The notes under the pieces are model-generated. The model ran no database searches. It was not told the origin of the DNA and saw nothing but the letters and a program-made list of their open reading frames with translations. The position numbers were made by a program, and so were the translations under genes. This document shows, one piece after another, positions 56,164-64,000 of a stretch of DNA of 64,000 bases. The first letter of the stretch is position 1. Every line of letters begins with the position of its first letter. Source of the DNA: an uncultured Sphingomonas sp. (GTDB taxonomy: Bacteria; Pseudomonadota; Alphaproteobacteria; Sphingomonadales; Sphingomonadaceae). The stretch spans positions 1 to 64,000 of the forward strand of contig NZ_CAJXWX010000006.1 in the NCBI RefSeq assembly GCF_913062585.1, given 5' to 3'.

Positions 56164-57444
56164 ATGAAGCCGCCCGTCTTCTCCTCCTGGCCCGCCAGCG
56201 CGGACAGCCCGACGATCATGAGCGATGCCTCACTGGTCGATGCGATCGGGCTGTTCCGCCGCTACCCCGACATGCGGCTGCTCCCCGTCCTCGACGCCGA
56301 ACAGCGGCCTGTGGGCGCGATCGTCGAACGCGACGTGAAGGGGCTGCTTTATAACCCCTTCGGCCATGCGCTGCTTCAGAACCCCGATTTCGGCGCGAGC
56401 CTGACCGCCTATGTCCGGCCCCATGCCTGTTGCGAGGTGGATGCGCCCCTTGCCGAGAAACTCGCGCTCCATGCCGATTGGGGCGCACCCGATGCCCTGA
56501 TCCTGACCAGCCGGGGGGTCTTTGCAGGATTGCTCGACGCCGCGAAGATCGCGCGGCTGGCGTCGGATGCGCAGATGGCTCTGGCACGCGAACGCATCGC
56601 GCGGGCGCAGGAGATTGACGACGCGACCAGGCTGTTCATGACGGACATTGCGGCGCTCTCCGAGACGCTGCTGGCTGCGACCGGCGATATGGGTCAGATG
56701 GCGAGCGATCTGGCGCGCTATGCGGGCGACACGCTGCTCGGCGCCGAACAGATGACCGATGCGATGGCCGATACCGCCACCGCCCTGAGCGACATCGCCG
56801 CACGCGGCCATGGTCTGGCCAACGCCTTCGCCGCCATTACCAGCGACATGGACCAGGCAAGCGCCGTTCGCGCGGCGGTGCGCACCAGGATCATCGCGAC
56901 CGATCAACGGGCCGAGGCGCTGGCCGCCGGTGCGACGACGATCGACACCTTGCTGTCGCTGATCGAAAGCGTCGCCGCGCGCACCAATCTCCTCGCGCTG
57001 AACGCCGCGATCGAGGCAGCCCGCGCCGGCGATGCCGGACGCGGTTTTGCGGTCGTCGCGCATGAGGTGAAGGCCCTTGCCGGGCAAACCCGCGAAGCCG
57101 CCCGTGACGCCGCGCGCAACGTCGGCGAGGTGAACGCCAATCTCCACGCGCTGGTCGCCGAGCAGACCCAGCTCAACCGCGCGGTCGACACGATCGGTGC
57201 CATCTCGCAATCCATCGACGATGCGGTCGCGGCCCAGGGTTTCGCCACCACCGCCATCGCCGCCAATGTCGACCAGTCGGTCGCCTCCGCCGACCGGATC
57301 GGGCAGCAGGTGCGGCAGGTCCAGCGCGATGCCTCCCGCCTGGATCAGGACGCCGGATCGCTGCTGACGCTGGCCGAAGCGCTGGAACGTACGGTGGGCA
57401 CGCTGCGCGACCGGACCGCCACGTTCGTCGCCGCCGTCGCCTGA
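56164..57444 (+). CDS. Soluble methyl-accepting-chemotaxis-like protein with CBS-like N-terminus
   Basis: A protein of about 426 residues with no membrane segment. The N-terminal 140 residues resemble a CBS-type or related ligand module ([44 protein letters not shown]). The rest is a long Ala-rich coiled coil with the chemoreceptor signalling tip [47 protein letters not shown] in full. ATG 56164 is used; TTG 56158 would add two residues. It would signal from the cytoplasm, through CheA or another kinase; no che genes are nearby. Confidence 0.85.
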   Translation: MKPPVFSSWPASADSPTIMSDASLVDAIGLFRRYPDMRLLPVLDAEQRPVGAIVERDVKGLLYNPFGHALLQNPDFGASLTAYVRPHACCEVDAPLAEKLALHADWGAPDALILTSRGVFAGLLDAAKIARLASDAQMALARERIARAQEIDDATRLFMTDIAALSETLLAATGDMGQMASDLARYAGDTLLGAEQMTDAMADTATALSDIAARGHGLANAFAAITSDMDQASAVRAAVRTRIIATDQRAEALAAGATTIDTLLSLIESVAARTNLLALNAAIEAARAGDAGRGFAVVAHEVKALAGQTREAARDAARNVGEVNANLHALVAEQTQLNRAVDTIGAISQSIDDAVAAQGFATTAIAANVDQSVASADRIGQQVRQVQRDASRLDQDAGSLLTLAEALERTVGTLRDRTATFVAAVA

Positions 57445-57448
57445 GCGA

Positions 57449-57883
57449 TCAGGTGTAGAGGTCGACCACCGCCATCCCCTGCCCCACCGCCTCCAGCAGC
57501 AGGGTGCGGTGGCAATGGCACGGGTCGCGCTCGAAACAGAGCAGCGCACTGGGCTTGTCCCGCGCCAGGTCGAGCATCCGGGCAGCCGCCACCTGCGCCT
57601 CGGGCAGCGCGAGTTGATGGTCGTACACCTCGCGCAACGTGCCGACATCGCCCTTTTTGGCGGCATCGCGCCCGCGTTTCGGGGTGCCCAGATCCTTCAG
57701 ATGGACATAGTCGATCCCGACCTCCTTCAACGCCGCGGCGAGCGGCGACTTGGAAAAGCCCGGCCGCCGCGACAGCGGCAGCGCTCGGACGTCGATCAGC
57801 CGCGACACCCCGGCCGTTTTCAGCGTCGCCAGAAAGCCGTCGACGGTCGCGCCCTCATAGCCGATGGTGAATATGGTGGTCAT
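57449..57883 (-). CDS. DUF488-family protein
   Basis: A 144-residue DUF488 protein: MTTIFTIGYEGATVDGFLATLKTAGVSRLIDVRALPLSRRPGFSK at the start, LGTPKRGRDAAKKGD in the middle and ALLCFERDPCHCHRTLLLEAV near the end, with the conserved CHCHR motif. The biochemical role is unknown. ATG 57883 is chosen over an upstream start by family alignment. Its end is four bases from the stop of the convergent chemoreceptor gene. Confidence 0.9.
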   Translation of the reverse strand: MTTIFTIGYEGATVDGFLATLKTAGVSRLIDVRALPLSRRPGFSKSPLAAALKEVGIDYVHLKDLGTPKRGRDAAKKGDVGTLREVYDHQLALPEAQVAAARMLDLARDKPSALLCFERDPCHCHRTLLLEAVGQGMAVVDLYT

Positions 57884-57957
57884 GCACCCGAGTTGGGGAG
57901 CCGGCCTGCCTCCGCCAAGTCCTTCCAACCGGGGCCTTCCGGGTTTAAGGCATCGCG

Positions 57958-59349
57958 ATGACTTATGACATTCATGTGATCGGCGGCGGACTTGCGGGCT
58001 CGGAGGCCGCGTGGCAGCTCGCCGAGGCCGGGCTGAAAGTGCGCCTGTCCGAAATGCGTGGCGGTGCGGATACGACCCCCGCCCATCATGGCGGCGACCT
58101 GGCCGAGCTGGTCTGCTCCAACTCCTTCCGGTCGGACGACGCGACCTCCAACGCGGTCGGGCTGCTGCATCAGGAGATGCGCGCGCTGGGCTCGATCATC
58201 ATGGCCAAGGGCGATGTCCACGCCGTACCCGCGGGCTCGGCGCTGGCGGTCGACCGGGAAGGCTTTTCGGGCGGGGTGACGGCGGCGCTTGCCGCGCATC
58301 CCAACATCACCATCGTGCGCGAGCGGATCGACGCGCTTCCCGAGGGACCTGCGATCATCGCCACCGGCCCGCTGACAGCACCGTCGCTGGCGGGCGGCAT
58401 CGGCGAGGCGACCGGCGCGGAGGCGCTGGCTTTCTTCGACGCGATCGCGCCCATCGTTCACCGCGAATCGATCGACATGGACGTGGCCTGGTTCCAGAGC
58501 CGCTGGAACAAGGGGACGGGCAAGGATTACATCAACTGCCCGATGGACAAGGACCAGTATCTGGCCTTCCATCAGGCACTGCTCGACGGCGAGAAGACCG
58601 AGTTCCGCGAGTGGGAGAAGAGCACCCCCTATTTCGATGGCTGTATGCCGGTCGAGGTCATGGCCGAGCGCGGCGTCGACACGCTGCGCTTCGGGCCGAT
58701 GAAGGGCGTCGGGCTCGACGATCCGCGCACCGGGCGCTGGCCCTATGCCGTCGTCCAGTTGCGGCAGGACAATGCGGCGGGCACGCTGTGGAACATCGTC
58801 GGTTTCCAGACCAAGCTGAAATATGCCGAGCAGATCCGCATCTTCCGCACCATTCCGGGTCTGGAAAAGGCCGAGTTCGCGCGGCTTGGCGGGCTTCACC
58901 GCAACACCTTCATCCGCTCGCCCGAACTGCTCGACGCCACGCTGCGGCTGAGGTCGCGGCCGAATCTGCGTTTCGCGGGCCAGATCACGGGGTGCGAGGG
59001 CTATATCGAGAGCGCCGCGATCGGCCTGCTCGCCGGGCGGTTCGCCGCGGCCGAGCTTACGGGAAAGACCATCGCGCCGCCGCCGGTCGAGACGGCGCTG
59101 GGCGCGCTGCTCGGCCATATCACCGGCCTGGCGGAGGCCGAGACCTATCAGCCGATGAACGTCAATTTCGGCCTATTTCCGCCCATTCCCGGCCGGACGA
59201 AAAAAGCCGATCGCAAGAAGATGTACACCGACCGCGCGCGCGAGGCCCTGCCCGGCTGGCTCAACTCTCTTCCGCCGGGGCCGCCTCCGGTGCCTCAGCC
59301 GGTGCCGTTCGCGCCGGCGGACAGTTCGCCCGAGCCGGTCGACGCTTGA
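57958..59349 (+). CDS. trmFO: Methylenetetrahydrofolate-tRNA-(uracil-5-)-methyltransferase
   Basis: The folate- and FAD-dependent enzyme that makes 5-methyluridine-54 in the tRNA T-loop. FAD motif [19 protein letters not shown]; catalytic region [10 protein letters not shown] with Cys53; second Cys in [15 protein letters not shown] (residue 229); [25 protein letters not shown] and the tail [18 protein letters not shown]. The last 30 residues are a Pro-rich extension ([23 protein letters not shown]) encoded antisense to the end of the EF-hand gene. The length of 463 is normal. Confidence 0.97.
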   Translation: MTYDIHVIGGGLAGSEAAWQLAEAGLKVRLSEMRGGADTTPAHHGGDLAELVCSNSFRSDDATSNAVGLLHQEMRALGSIIMAKGDVHAVPAGSALAVDREGFSGGVTAALAAHPNITIVRERIDALPEGPAIIATGPLTAPSLAGGIGEATGAEALAFFDAIAPIVHRESIDMDVAWFQSRWNKGTGKDYINCPMDKDQYLAFHQALLDGEKTEFREWEKSTPYFDGCMPVEVMAERGVDTLRFGPMKGVGLDDPRTGRWPYAVVQLRQDNAAGTLWNIVGFQTKLKYAEQIRIFRTIPGLEKAEFARLGGLHRNTFIRSPELLDATLRLRSRPNLRFAGQITGCEGYIESAAIGLLAGRFAAAELTGKTIAPPPVETALGALLGHITGLAEAETYQPMNVNFGLFPPIPGRTKKADRKKMYTDRAREALPGWLNSLPPGPPPVPQPVPFAPADSSPEPVDA

Positions 59350-59749
59350 CGGCGGTGGTGGCGAACTCGGCCGCGTTCATCGTGCCCGACCTGTCGCGGT
59401 CGGCGGTGGTGAACTTGGTCGTGGCCTTGATCGCCAATTCGTCGAAGGACAGCTTGCCGTCGCCGTCGCGGTCCAGCTTGGCGTAAGCCTTGCGCCGCGC
59501 GGCGAGATATTCCTCGCGGGTGATCGTGCCGTTGCGATCCTTATCGTAGCGGTCGAAACGCTTCTGCTCGCGGGTCTTGGCTGAGGCTTCAGGAAGGGGC
59601 GCGTCGTCTTCGGCGGTTTGCGGGGTCGATGCGGTCGCCGCGCTGGCGGCGGGGAGCGGGGATGGTGTGTCGGGTCGGCTGCCCCACAGGAACAGCCCCG
59701 CCCCCACCAGCACAAGCGTGCCCAACCCACCGGCCAGATAGCGCCACAT
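59261..59749 (-). CDS. EF-hand calcium-binding protein, membrane-anchored or exported
   Basis: A 162-residue protein with an N-terminal hydrophobic segment ([19 protein letters not shown]) and three EF-hand loops: [33 protein letters not shown] and [16 protein letters not shown], each with the acidic ligands in place. It probably binds calcium in the periplasm. It ends in an Ala/Pro/Arg tail whose last 89 coding bases overlap the 3' end of trmFO on the other strand. Confidence 0.85.
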   Translation of the reverse strand: MWRYLAGGLGTLVLVGAGLFLWGSRPDTPSPLPAASAATASTPQTAEDDAPLPEASAKTREQKRFDRYDKDRNGTITREEYLAARRKAYAKLDRDGDGKLSFDELAIKATTKFTTADRDRSGTMNAAEFATTAVKRRPARANCPPARTAPAEAPEAAPAEES

Positions 59750-59820
59750 CGGTTCCGTCTCCCCCGTCAGACGGGCTTATGGTTAACCGGAGTTGTGCGC
59801 GGGCGGCAAGGTCATTCCCT

Positions 59821-60004
59821 TGGCCTTCGACTTCGCTCAGGCTGAACGGGATTTTGGTAAGCCGCTCCCGACACAGGGTGTACCCCGGCGAAGGCCGAGG
59901 TCCAGTGTCTGCGCAGCCTGTGGGGCGCCACGGATCGGCGGGGGAAGCAAAAGTCCTGCGCCGTCGATAGGGCAGCGCAACTGGACCGGCCTTCGCCGGG
60001 GTAC
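59821..60004. repeat. Dispersed palindromic element, copy 2, with a TTCGACTTCGCTCAGG motif
   Basis: From 59880 to 60004 the ends ACCCCGGCGAAGGCCGAGG-TCCAG and CTGGACCGGCCTTCGCCGGGGTAC are inverted copies of each other and match the element at 25076-25190. Just before it (59827-59850) lies TTCGACTTCGCTCAGG-CTGAACGG, another short motif that recurs in sphingomonad intergenic DNA. The region separates the EF-hand gene and the gene at 60029. Confidence 0.78.
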
Positions 60005-60028
60005 GGCCCCGTCTTGATGCGAACGGCG

Positions 60029-60721
60029 TCAGCGCCCCGTCAAACCATGCCACGCCAGCCGCGCCGCGCGGAGGGGATGGCCCGGCAGGCGGTCCGGGTG
60101 GCGCAGACCCTCTCGGGCCAGGACGCCCAAGCCGCTCAACCCCCGCGCCCCCCGCGCCCGCTTCGGCGACAGCGCGGTGGCCAACTCGCCCAGGGCCTGC
60201 ACACCGATTCGATCCGACAACACCTTGTCGCTGATATGCCCGGCAAGATCGGCCTTCGCCCAGGCGATCCCGAGAGGTTCCCACCTCTCGCCACCCAGCA
60301 ACCGCCCGATGGACGCGAACAACACCCCGCCCCGCGCCTTCCCGTGAAGCGCCACCCGTTCGTCGTCCAGCGGCTCGCCGTCATCGAGCAGCGCTTCCCA
60401 CCCCTCGATCATCGGCGCCAGATCCGCCCCCCGCACGCCACCGGGCAGCACCGACGCCGCCAGCCGCTGCAACACCGGATGCGCAGGGGCAGGCTCCCGG
60501 TCGAGCTTTTCCAGCGCTTCATACCACCAGGTCAGCCGCATCTGGCCGATCATCGGCTCGGTCGTGCTTTGCAGGATCGAGGCGAGCTGATGGTCGAGAT
60601 CGAGCAGCGCCGCAAACCCCTCCCGCGCCGATGCGGGCGCATAGCCCACCGCCAGCGCTTGTTCGCGCATCACCGCCTCGATGGCGGGCGGGGGCGTCGG
60701 GGTAGCGGGGGCGTCGGTCAT
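60029..60721 (-). CDS. Squalene/phytoene-synthase-like protein
   Basis: A 230-residue protein of the squalene/phytoene synthase superfamily. It has REQALAVGYAPASAREGFAALLDLDHQLASIL and IGQMRLTWWYEALEKLD, which resemble the first active-site helix region, but a typical second DxxxD prenyl-diphosphate motif is not obvious, and it is shorter than true synthases (about 280-340). It is closer to the alphaproteobacterial relatives of NDUFAF6 (complex I assembly) than to carotenoid enzymes. The function is therefore uncertain. Confidence 0.75.
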   Translation of the reverse strand: MTDAPATPTPPPAIEAVMREQALAVGYAPASAREGFAALLDLDHQLASILQSTTEPMIGQMRLTWWYEALEKLDREPAPAHPVLQRLAASVLPGGVRGADLAPMIEGWEALLDDGEPLDDERVALHGKARGGVLFASIGRLLGGERWEPLGIAWAKADLAGHISDKVLSDRIGVQALGELATALSPKRARGARGLSGLGVLAREGLRHPDRLPGHPLRAARLAWHGLTGR

Positions 60722-60751
60722 CCCCTGCCCTTTGCACGGATGGCCCTCACG

Positions 60752-60782
60752 AAAAAGGGCCTCCCGGTTTCCCGGAAGGCCC
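60752..60782 (-). terminator. Intrinsic terminator of pdhA-pdhB
   Basis: On the minus strand GGGCCTTCCGG pairs with CCGGGAGGCCC (one wobble) around a GAAA tetraloop, followed by five T residues, 27 bases after the pdhB stop and before the start of the next gene. Confidence 0.85.
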
Positions 60783-60809
60783 CCATCAAATCATAACGCA
60801 ACCCGCCGC

Positions 60810-62240
60810 TTAGCCGCGATAGGTCACCTTCTTAACCGCCGCGACGACCTTGTTCGCGTCGACCAGCGCCAGCTTTTCGAGGTTGGCGGCATAAGGCAGC
60901 GGCACGTCCTCGTTGGTCACGCGCAGCACCGGCGCGTCGAGGTCGTCGAACCCTTCTTCCATCACGACGGCGGTGATTTCCGAGGCGATCGAGCATGTCG
61001 GCCAGCCTTCCTCGACCACGACCAGGCGATTGGTCTTGGCGAGCGACTTCAGCACGGTCTTGGTGTCGAGCGGACGCAGGGTGCGCAGGTCGATGACCTC
61101 CGCATCGATGCCCTCGGCGGCCAGCTTCTCGGCGGCTTCGAGCGCGACGCCCACGCCGATCGAGTAGGAGACGAGCGTCACGTCCTTGCCCTCGCGCATG
61201 ATCCGCGCCTTGCCGATCGGCAGGACGAAATCATCGAGCTTGGGCACGTCGAACGAACGACCGTACATCAGCTCGTTCTCGAGGAACACGACCGGGTCTT
61301 CCGAACGGATCGCCGCCTTTAGCAGGCCCTTCGCATCGGCCGCGTCATAGGGCGCGATCACGATCAGGCCGGGGACGCTCGCATACCAAGGGCCATAGTT
61401 CTGCGAGTGCTGCGCGCCGACACGGCTGGCGGCACCATTGGGACCACGGAACACGATCGGGCAGCGCATCTGGCCACCGGACATATAGTTGGTCTTGGCG
61501 GCCGAGTTGATGATGTGGTCGATCGCCTGCATGGCGAAGTTGAACGTCATGAACTCGATGACCGGACGCAGGCCCCCCATGGCGGCACCGGTGCCGACAC
61601 CGGCAAAGCCATATTCGGTGATCGGCGTGTCGATGACGCGACGATCGCCGAACTCGTCCAGCAGACCCTGCGTCACCTTGTACGCGCCCTGATACTGGGC
61701 GACTTCCTCGCCCATCACGAAGACGCGGTCGTCGGCGCGCATTTCCTCGGCCATCGCGTCGCGCAGCGCTTCGCGGACGGTGAGCTTGACCATCTCGGTG
61801 CCTTCCGGGATTTCTGGCGAGGCAGGCGCCTCCTGCTCGGCGGCAGCGACCAGCTTCTGCGTGCCGCTTTCCTGCTCGGCGGCAGCAGCACCTTCCGGCA
61901 TCGGCGGGGCGCTCTGGTCGGTCGCCTCGTTCTTCGGCGCGGCGTTGGCGGCCTCGCCCGAACGGCTGCCCGAAGCAGCGGCGGAGGCAACGTCCTCGCC
62001 CTCTTCGGCCAGCAGCGCGATGGCGGTGCCGACCTTCACATTGTCGGTGCCCTCGGCGACGATGATCTTGGCGATCACGCCCTCATCGACGGCTTCGAAT
62101 TCCATCGTCGCCTTGTCGGTCTCGATCTCGGCCATGATGTCGCCGGACTTGACCGTATCGCCTTCCTTCACCAGCCACTTGGCGAGCGTGCCCTCTTCCA
62201 TCGTCGGGGAAAGGGCCGGCATCTTGATTTCGATCGCCAT
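60810..62240 (-). CDS. pdhB: Pyruvate dehydrogenase E1 beta subunit with lipoyl domain
   Basis: A 476-residue E1-beta subunit. The N-terminal 80 residues are a biotinyl/lipoyl domain with the modifiable Lys in [13 protein letters not shown], linked by an Ala/Glu-rich stretch (about 85-150) to the transketolase-like domain ([72 protein letters not shown]). ATG 62240 ([12 protein letters not shown]) is set by the lipoyl domain. Fusion of a lipoyl domain to E1-beta is usual in alphaproteobacteria. It lies one base from the pdhA stop. Confidence 0.97.
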   Translation of the reverse strand: MAIEIKMPALSPTMEEGTLAKWLVKEGDTVKSGDIMAEIETDKATMEFEAVDEGVIAKIIVAEGTDNVKVGTAIALLAEEGEDVASAAASGSRSGEAANAAPKNEATDQSAPPMPEGAAAAEQESGTQKLVAAAEQEAPASPEIPEGTEMVKLTVREALRDAMAEEMRADDRVFVMGEEVAQYQGAYKVTQGLLDEFGDRRVIDTPITEYGFAGVGTGAAMGGLRPVIEFMTFNFAMQAIDHIINSAAKTNYMSGGQMRCPIVFRGPNGAASRVGAQHSQNYGPWYASVPGLIVIAPYDAADAKGLLKAAIRSEDPVVFLENELMYGRSFDVPKLDDFVLPIGKARIMREGKDVTLVSYSIGVGVALEAAEKLAAEGIDAEVIDLRTLRPLDTKTVLKSLAKTNRLVVVEEGWPTCSIASEITAVVMEEGFDDLDAPVLRVTNEDVPLPYAANLEKLALVDANKVVAAVKKVTYRG

Positions 62241-62241
62241 C

Positions 62242-63297
62242 TTAGTAACGCTCCACCAGCACTTCAGTGTAGAGTTCAGCCACATCGGGCTCGGGGGTCT
62301 GTTCGGCGAAATCGGCCGCTTCATTGACCTGCTTGCGGATGTCCTGCTCCAGAACCTTCAGATCGGCCTCGGTCACGCCCTGCGCTTCGAGCAGCTTCTT
62401 GACGTGATCGATCGGGTCGGACTTGTCGCGCACGCCCTGCACTTCCTCGCGGCTGCGATACTTGGCGGGGTCGGACATGGAGTGACCGCGATAGCGATAG
62501 GTCTTCATCTCGAGGATGACCGGACCCTTGCCCGCGCGGACCCAGGCCAGCGCCTCTTCGGCTGCGCCACGGCACGCCAGCACGTCCATACCGTCGACCT
62601 GGATGCCGGGGATGCGGAAGCTCTCGCCGCGGCGATACAGCTGATCCTCGGACGAGGCACGGTTGACCGCGGTGCCCATGGCGTACTGGTTGTTCTCGAT
62701 CACGAAGATGATCGGGAGCTTCCACAGCTCGGCCATGTTGAAGCTCTCGTACACCTGGCCCTGATTGGCCGCACCATCGCCGAAATAGGCGAGGCAGACG
62801 CCGCCGTCATTGCTGTACTTGTGCCCGAACGCCAGGCCTGTGCCCAGCGACACCTGCGCGCCCACGATGCCGTGGCCGCCATAGAATTTATGCTCGGTCG
62901 AGAACATGTGCATCGACCCGCCCTTGCCCTTGGAGATGCCGGCGGCACGCCCCGTAAGCTCGGCCATGATGACCTTGGGGTCGATGCCGTACGCCAGCAT
63001 ATGGCCATGGTCGCGATAGCCGGTGATGACCGAGTCCTTGTCACCGTCGAGCGCCGACTGCAGACCCACCGCCACGGCCTCCTGGCCGATATAGAGGTGG
63101 CAGAAACCGCCGATCAGGCCCAGGCCATAAAGCTGACCCGCCTTTTCTTCGAAGCGGCGGATCAGGAGCATCTGCTTGTAGAAATCCAGCAGCTGTTCCT
63201 TGGTCGCTTGGAACGGCTGCGGTTCGGCGGGACGCTCCCGATTGGGAATGGGGGGCTCGCTGGTACGGCTTGGAGCTTTTGCCACAGTCGGGAACAC
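62242..63297 (-). CDS. pdhA: Pyruvate dehydrogenase E1 alpha subunit
   Basis: The thiamine-diphosphate-binding alpha subunit, which with PdhB decarboxylates pyruvate and acetylates the lipoyl group. Motifs: [41 protein letters not shown], the ThDP motif [32 protein letters not shown] and the phosphorylation-loop region [15 protein letters not shown]. The frame begins at GTG 63297; a second GTG at 63285 (start [10 protein letters not shown]), with AAAGGTG upstream, is a good alternative. It is followed by pdhB with no gap. Confidence 0.97.
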   Translation of the reverse strand: MFPTVAKAPSRTSEPPIPNRERPAEPQPFQATKEQLLDFYKQMLLIRRFEEKAGQLYGLGLIGGFCHLYIGQEAVAVGLQSALDGDKDSVITGYRDHGHMLAYGIDPKVIMAELTGRAAGISKGKGGSMHMFSTEHKFYGGHGIVGAQVSLGTGLAFGHKYSNDGGVCLAYFGDGAANQGQVYESFNMAELWKLPIIFVIENNQYAMGTAVNRASSEDQLYRRGESFRIPGIQVDGMDVLACRGAAEEALAWVRAGKGPVILEMKTYRYRGHSMSDPAKYRSREEVQGVRDKSDPIDHVKKLLEAQGVTEADLKVLEQDIRKQVNEAADFAEQTPEPDVAELYTEVLVERY

Positions 63298-63489
63298 CTT
63301 TGTTTCCGTTAGGGAAGGATGGACGCCTATTGGCGCGCTTTGTCATGAAACTCAATTCCCCCATTGCAATTACTGCAATGCAGCATTTTTGGGTTGCGAA
63401 ATTCCCAGTTCGACAGGGGAAATTTGCGGGGAACAAGCTTTGCCTTGGTTGCCTTGTCGCCGAACCACGGCCTACAACGCATCCCGATC

Positions 63490-64000
63490 ATGGATAGCCC
63501 CAAACACCCGTTCCGCATCGCCAATTTCCGCAGCTACTGGCTGTCGCGCCTGTCCGGCACGATCGCACAGACCGCATTGGCGATCGTCATCGGTTGGCAG
63601 GTCTATAGCCTCGCCCGCCAGACGATGGACATCCGCCAAGCCGCGTTCCTACTCGGAATGATCGGTGCGGCGCAATTCGTGCCCCTGTTTCTGCTGACCC
63701 CCGTTACCGGCCTCGTCGCCGACGCGGTCGACCGGCGATGGATCGTGCGGACGACGACCGCGCTGCTCGTCCTCGTTGCGGCGATGCTTGGCACGCTGAC
63801 CTATCTGGATATGCTGACGCTACCAGCGCTGTTTGCCGCAGCCGTGATGGTCGGCGTCGCCCGTGCGTTCTCCGGTCCCGCCTATTCGGCGCTCGCACCA
63901 AATCTGGTCCCGCGCGAGAGCCTGCCGACCGCGATTGCCGTATCCTCCACCGCGTGGCAACTGGGTGCCATTGCGGGCCCGAGCGTGGGTGGCATCCTTT
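63490..64000 (+). CDS. MFS exporter, N-terminal part, cut by the window edge
   Basis: An open frame from ATG 63490 to the end of the window (170 residues seen). It begins HPFRIANFRSYWLSRLSGTIAQTALAIVIGWQVYSLAR, continues with QAAFLLGMIGAAQFVPLFLLTPVTGLVADAVDRRWIVR (the loop 2-3 motif of MFS proteins), and reaches AFSGPAYSALAPNLVPRESLPTAIAVSS. The pattern is that of MFS_3/EntS-like exporters. It is divergent from pdhA. The remaining helices and the C-terminus lie outside the window. Confidence 0.85.
   Translation, partial: MDSPKHPFRIANFRSYWLSRLSGTIAQTALAIVIGWQVYSLARQTMDIRQAAFLLGMIGAAQFVPLFLLTPVTGLVADAVDRRWIVRTTTALLVLVAAMLGTLTYLDMLTLPALFAAAVMVGVARAFSGPAYSALAPNLVPRESLPTAIAVSSTAWQLGAIAGPSVGGIL

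Overview
The window looks like chromosomal DNA of a high-GC alphaproteobacterium of the Sphingomonadaceae (Sphingomonas type). Supporting signs are the many carbohydrate-type TonB-dependent receptors, a PdhB with an N-terminal lipoyl domain, an RpsI with a long Ala/Pro-rich N-terminal extension, and dispersed palindromic elements of the kind common in this group. The species cannot be fixed from the sequence alone.

Layout. (1) 1-7.8 kb is an accessory segment: a truncated IS3-family element, a two-gene Gabija anti-phage operon (gajA-gajB), an AT-richer convergent orphan gene, and a full-length IS110-family transposase flanked by long non-coding DNA. (2) 7.8-29.2 kb is a carbohydrate utilisation locus: three TonB-dependent receptors, a GH2 beta-glucuronidase, an alpha/beta hydrolase, a GH31 enzyme, two GH43 enzymes, two ExuT-like MFS transporters and a LacI-type regulator. 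The receptors would import oligosaccharides across the outer membrane, the hydrolases cleave them, and the MFS proteins carry the released sugars or uronates inward. Many neighbouring genes overlap by ATGA. Three promoters share a FadR/GntR-like TGGTCTnnCCA motif, and the third receptor has a perfect LacI-type palindrome in its leader. (3) 29.4-32.6 kb: zur, heme A synthase, rplM-rpsI. (4) 32.6-37 kb: a DMT-type permease, two secreted proteins of unknown function and modABC for molybdate. (5) 37-41.3 kb: lepA, a CsgG-like protein with an SH3 domain, tRNA-Pro(CGG) and a DUF815 ATPase. (6) 41.3-48.9 kb: exopolysaccharide functions (TPR protein, sugar-phosphate transferase, manC, polysaccharide deacetylase) and a histidine kinase. 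(7) 49-64 kb: an Lrp regulator, a TPR protein, yaaA, an SDR, gyrA, a DUF952 protein, a soluble chemoreceptor-like protein, a DUF488 protein, trmFO, an EF-hand protein, a squalene/phytoene-synthase-like protein, pdhB-pdhA and the start of an MFS exporter that runs off the right edge.

Two families of dispersed palindromic elements are each present twice (37.1 and 52.6 kb; 25.1 and 59.9 kb). No CRISPR array, rRNA or prophage was seen. Protein functions were assigned by reading motifs, without database searches, so family names are firm where motifs are quoted and substrates are inference.
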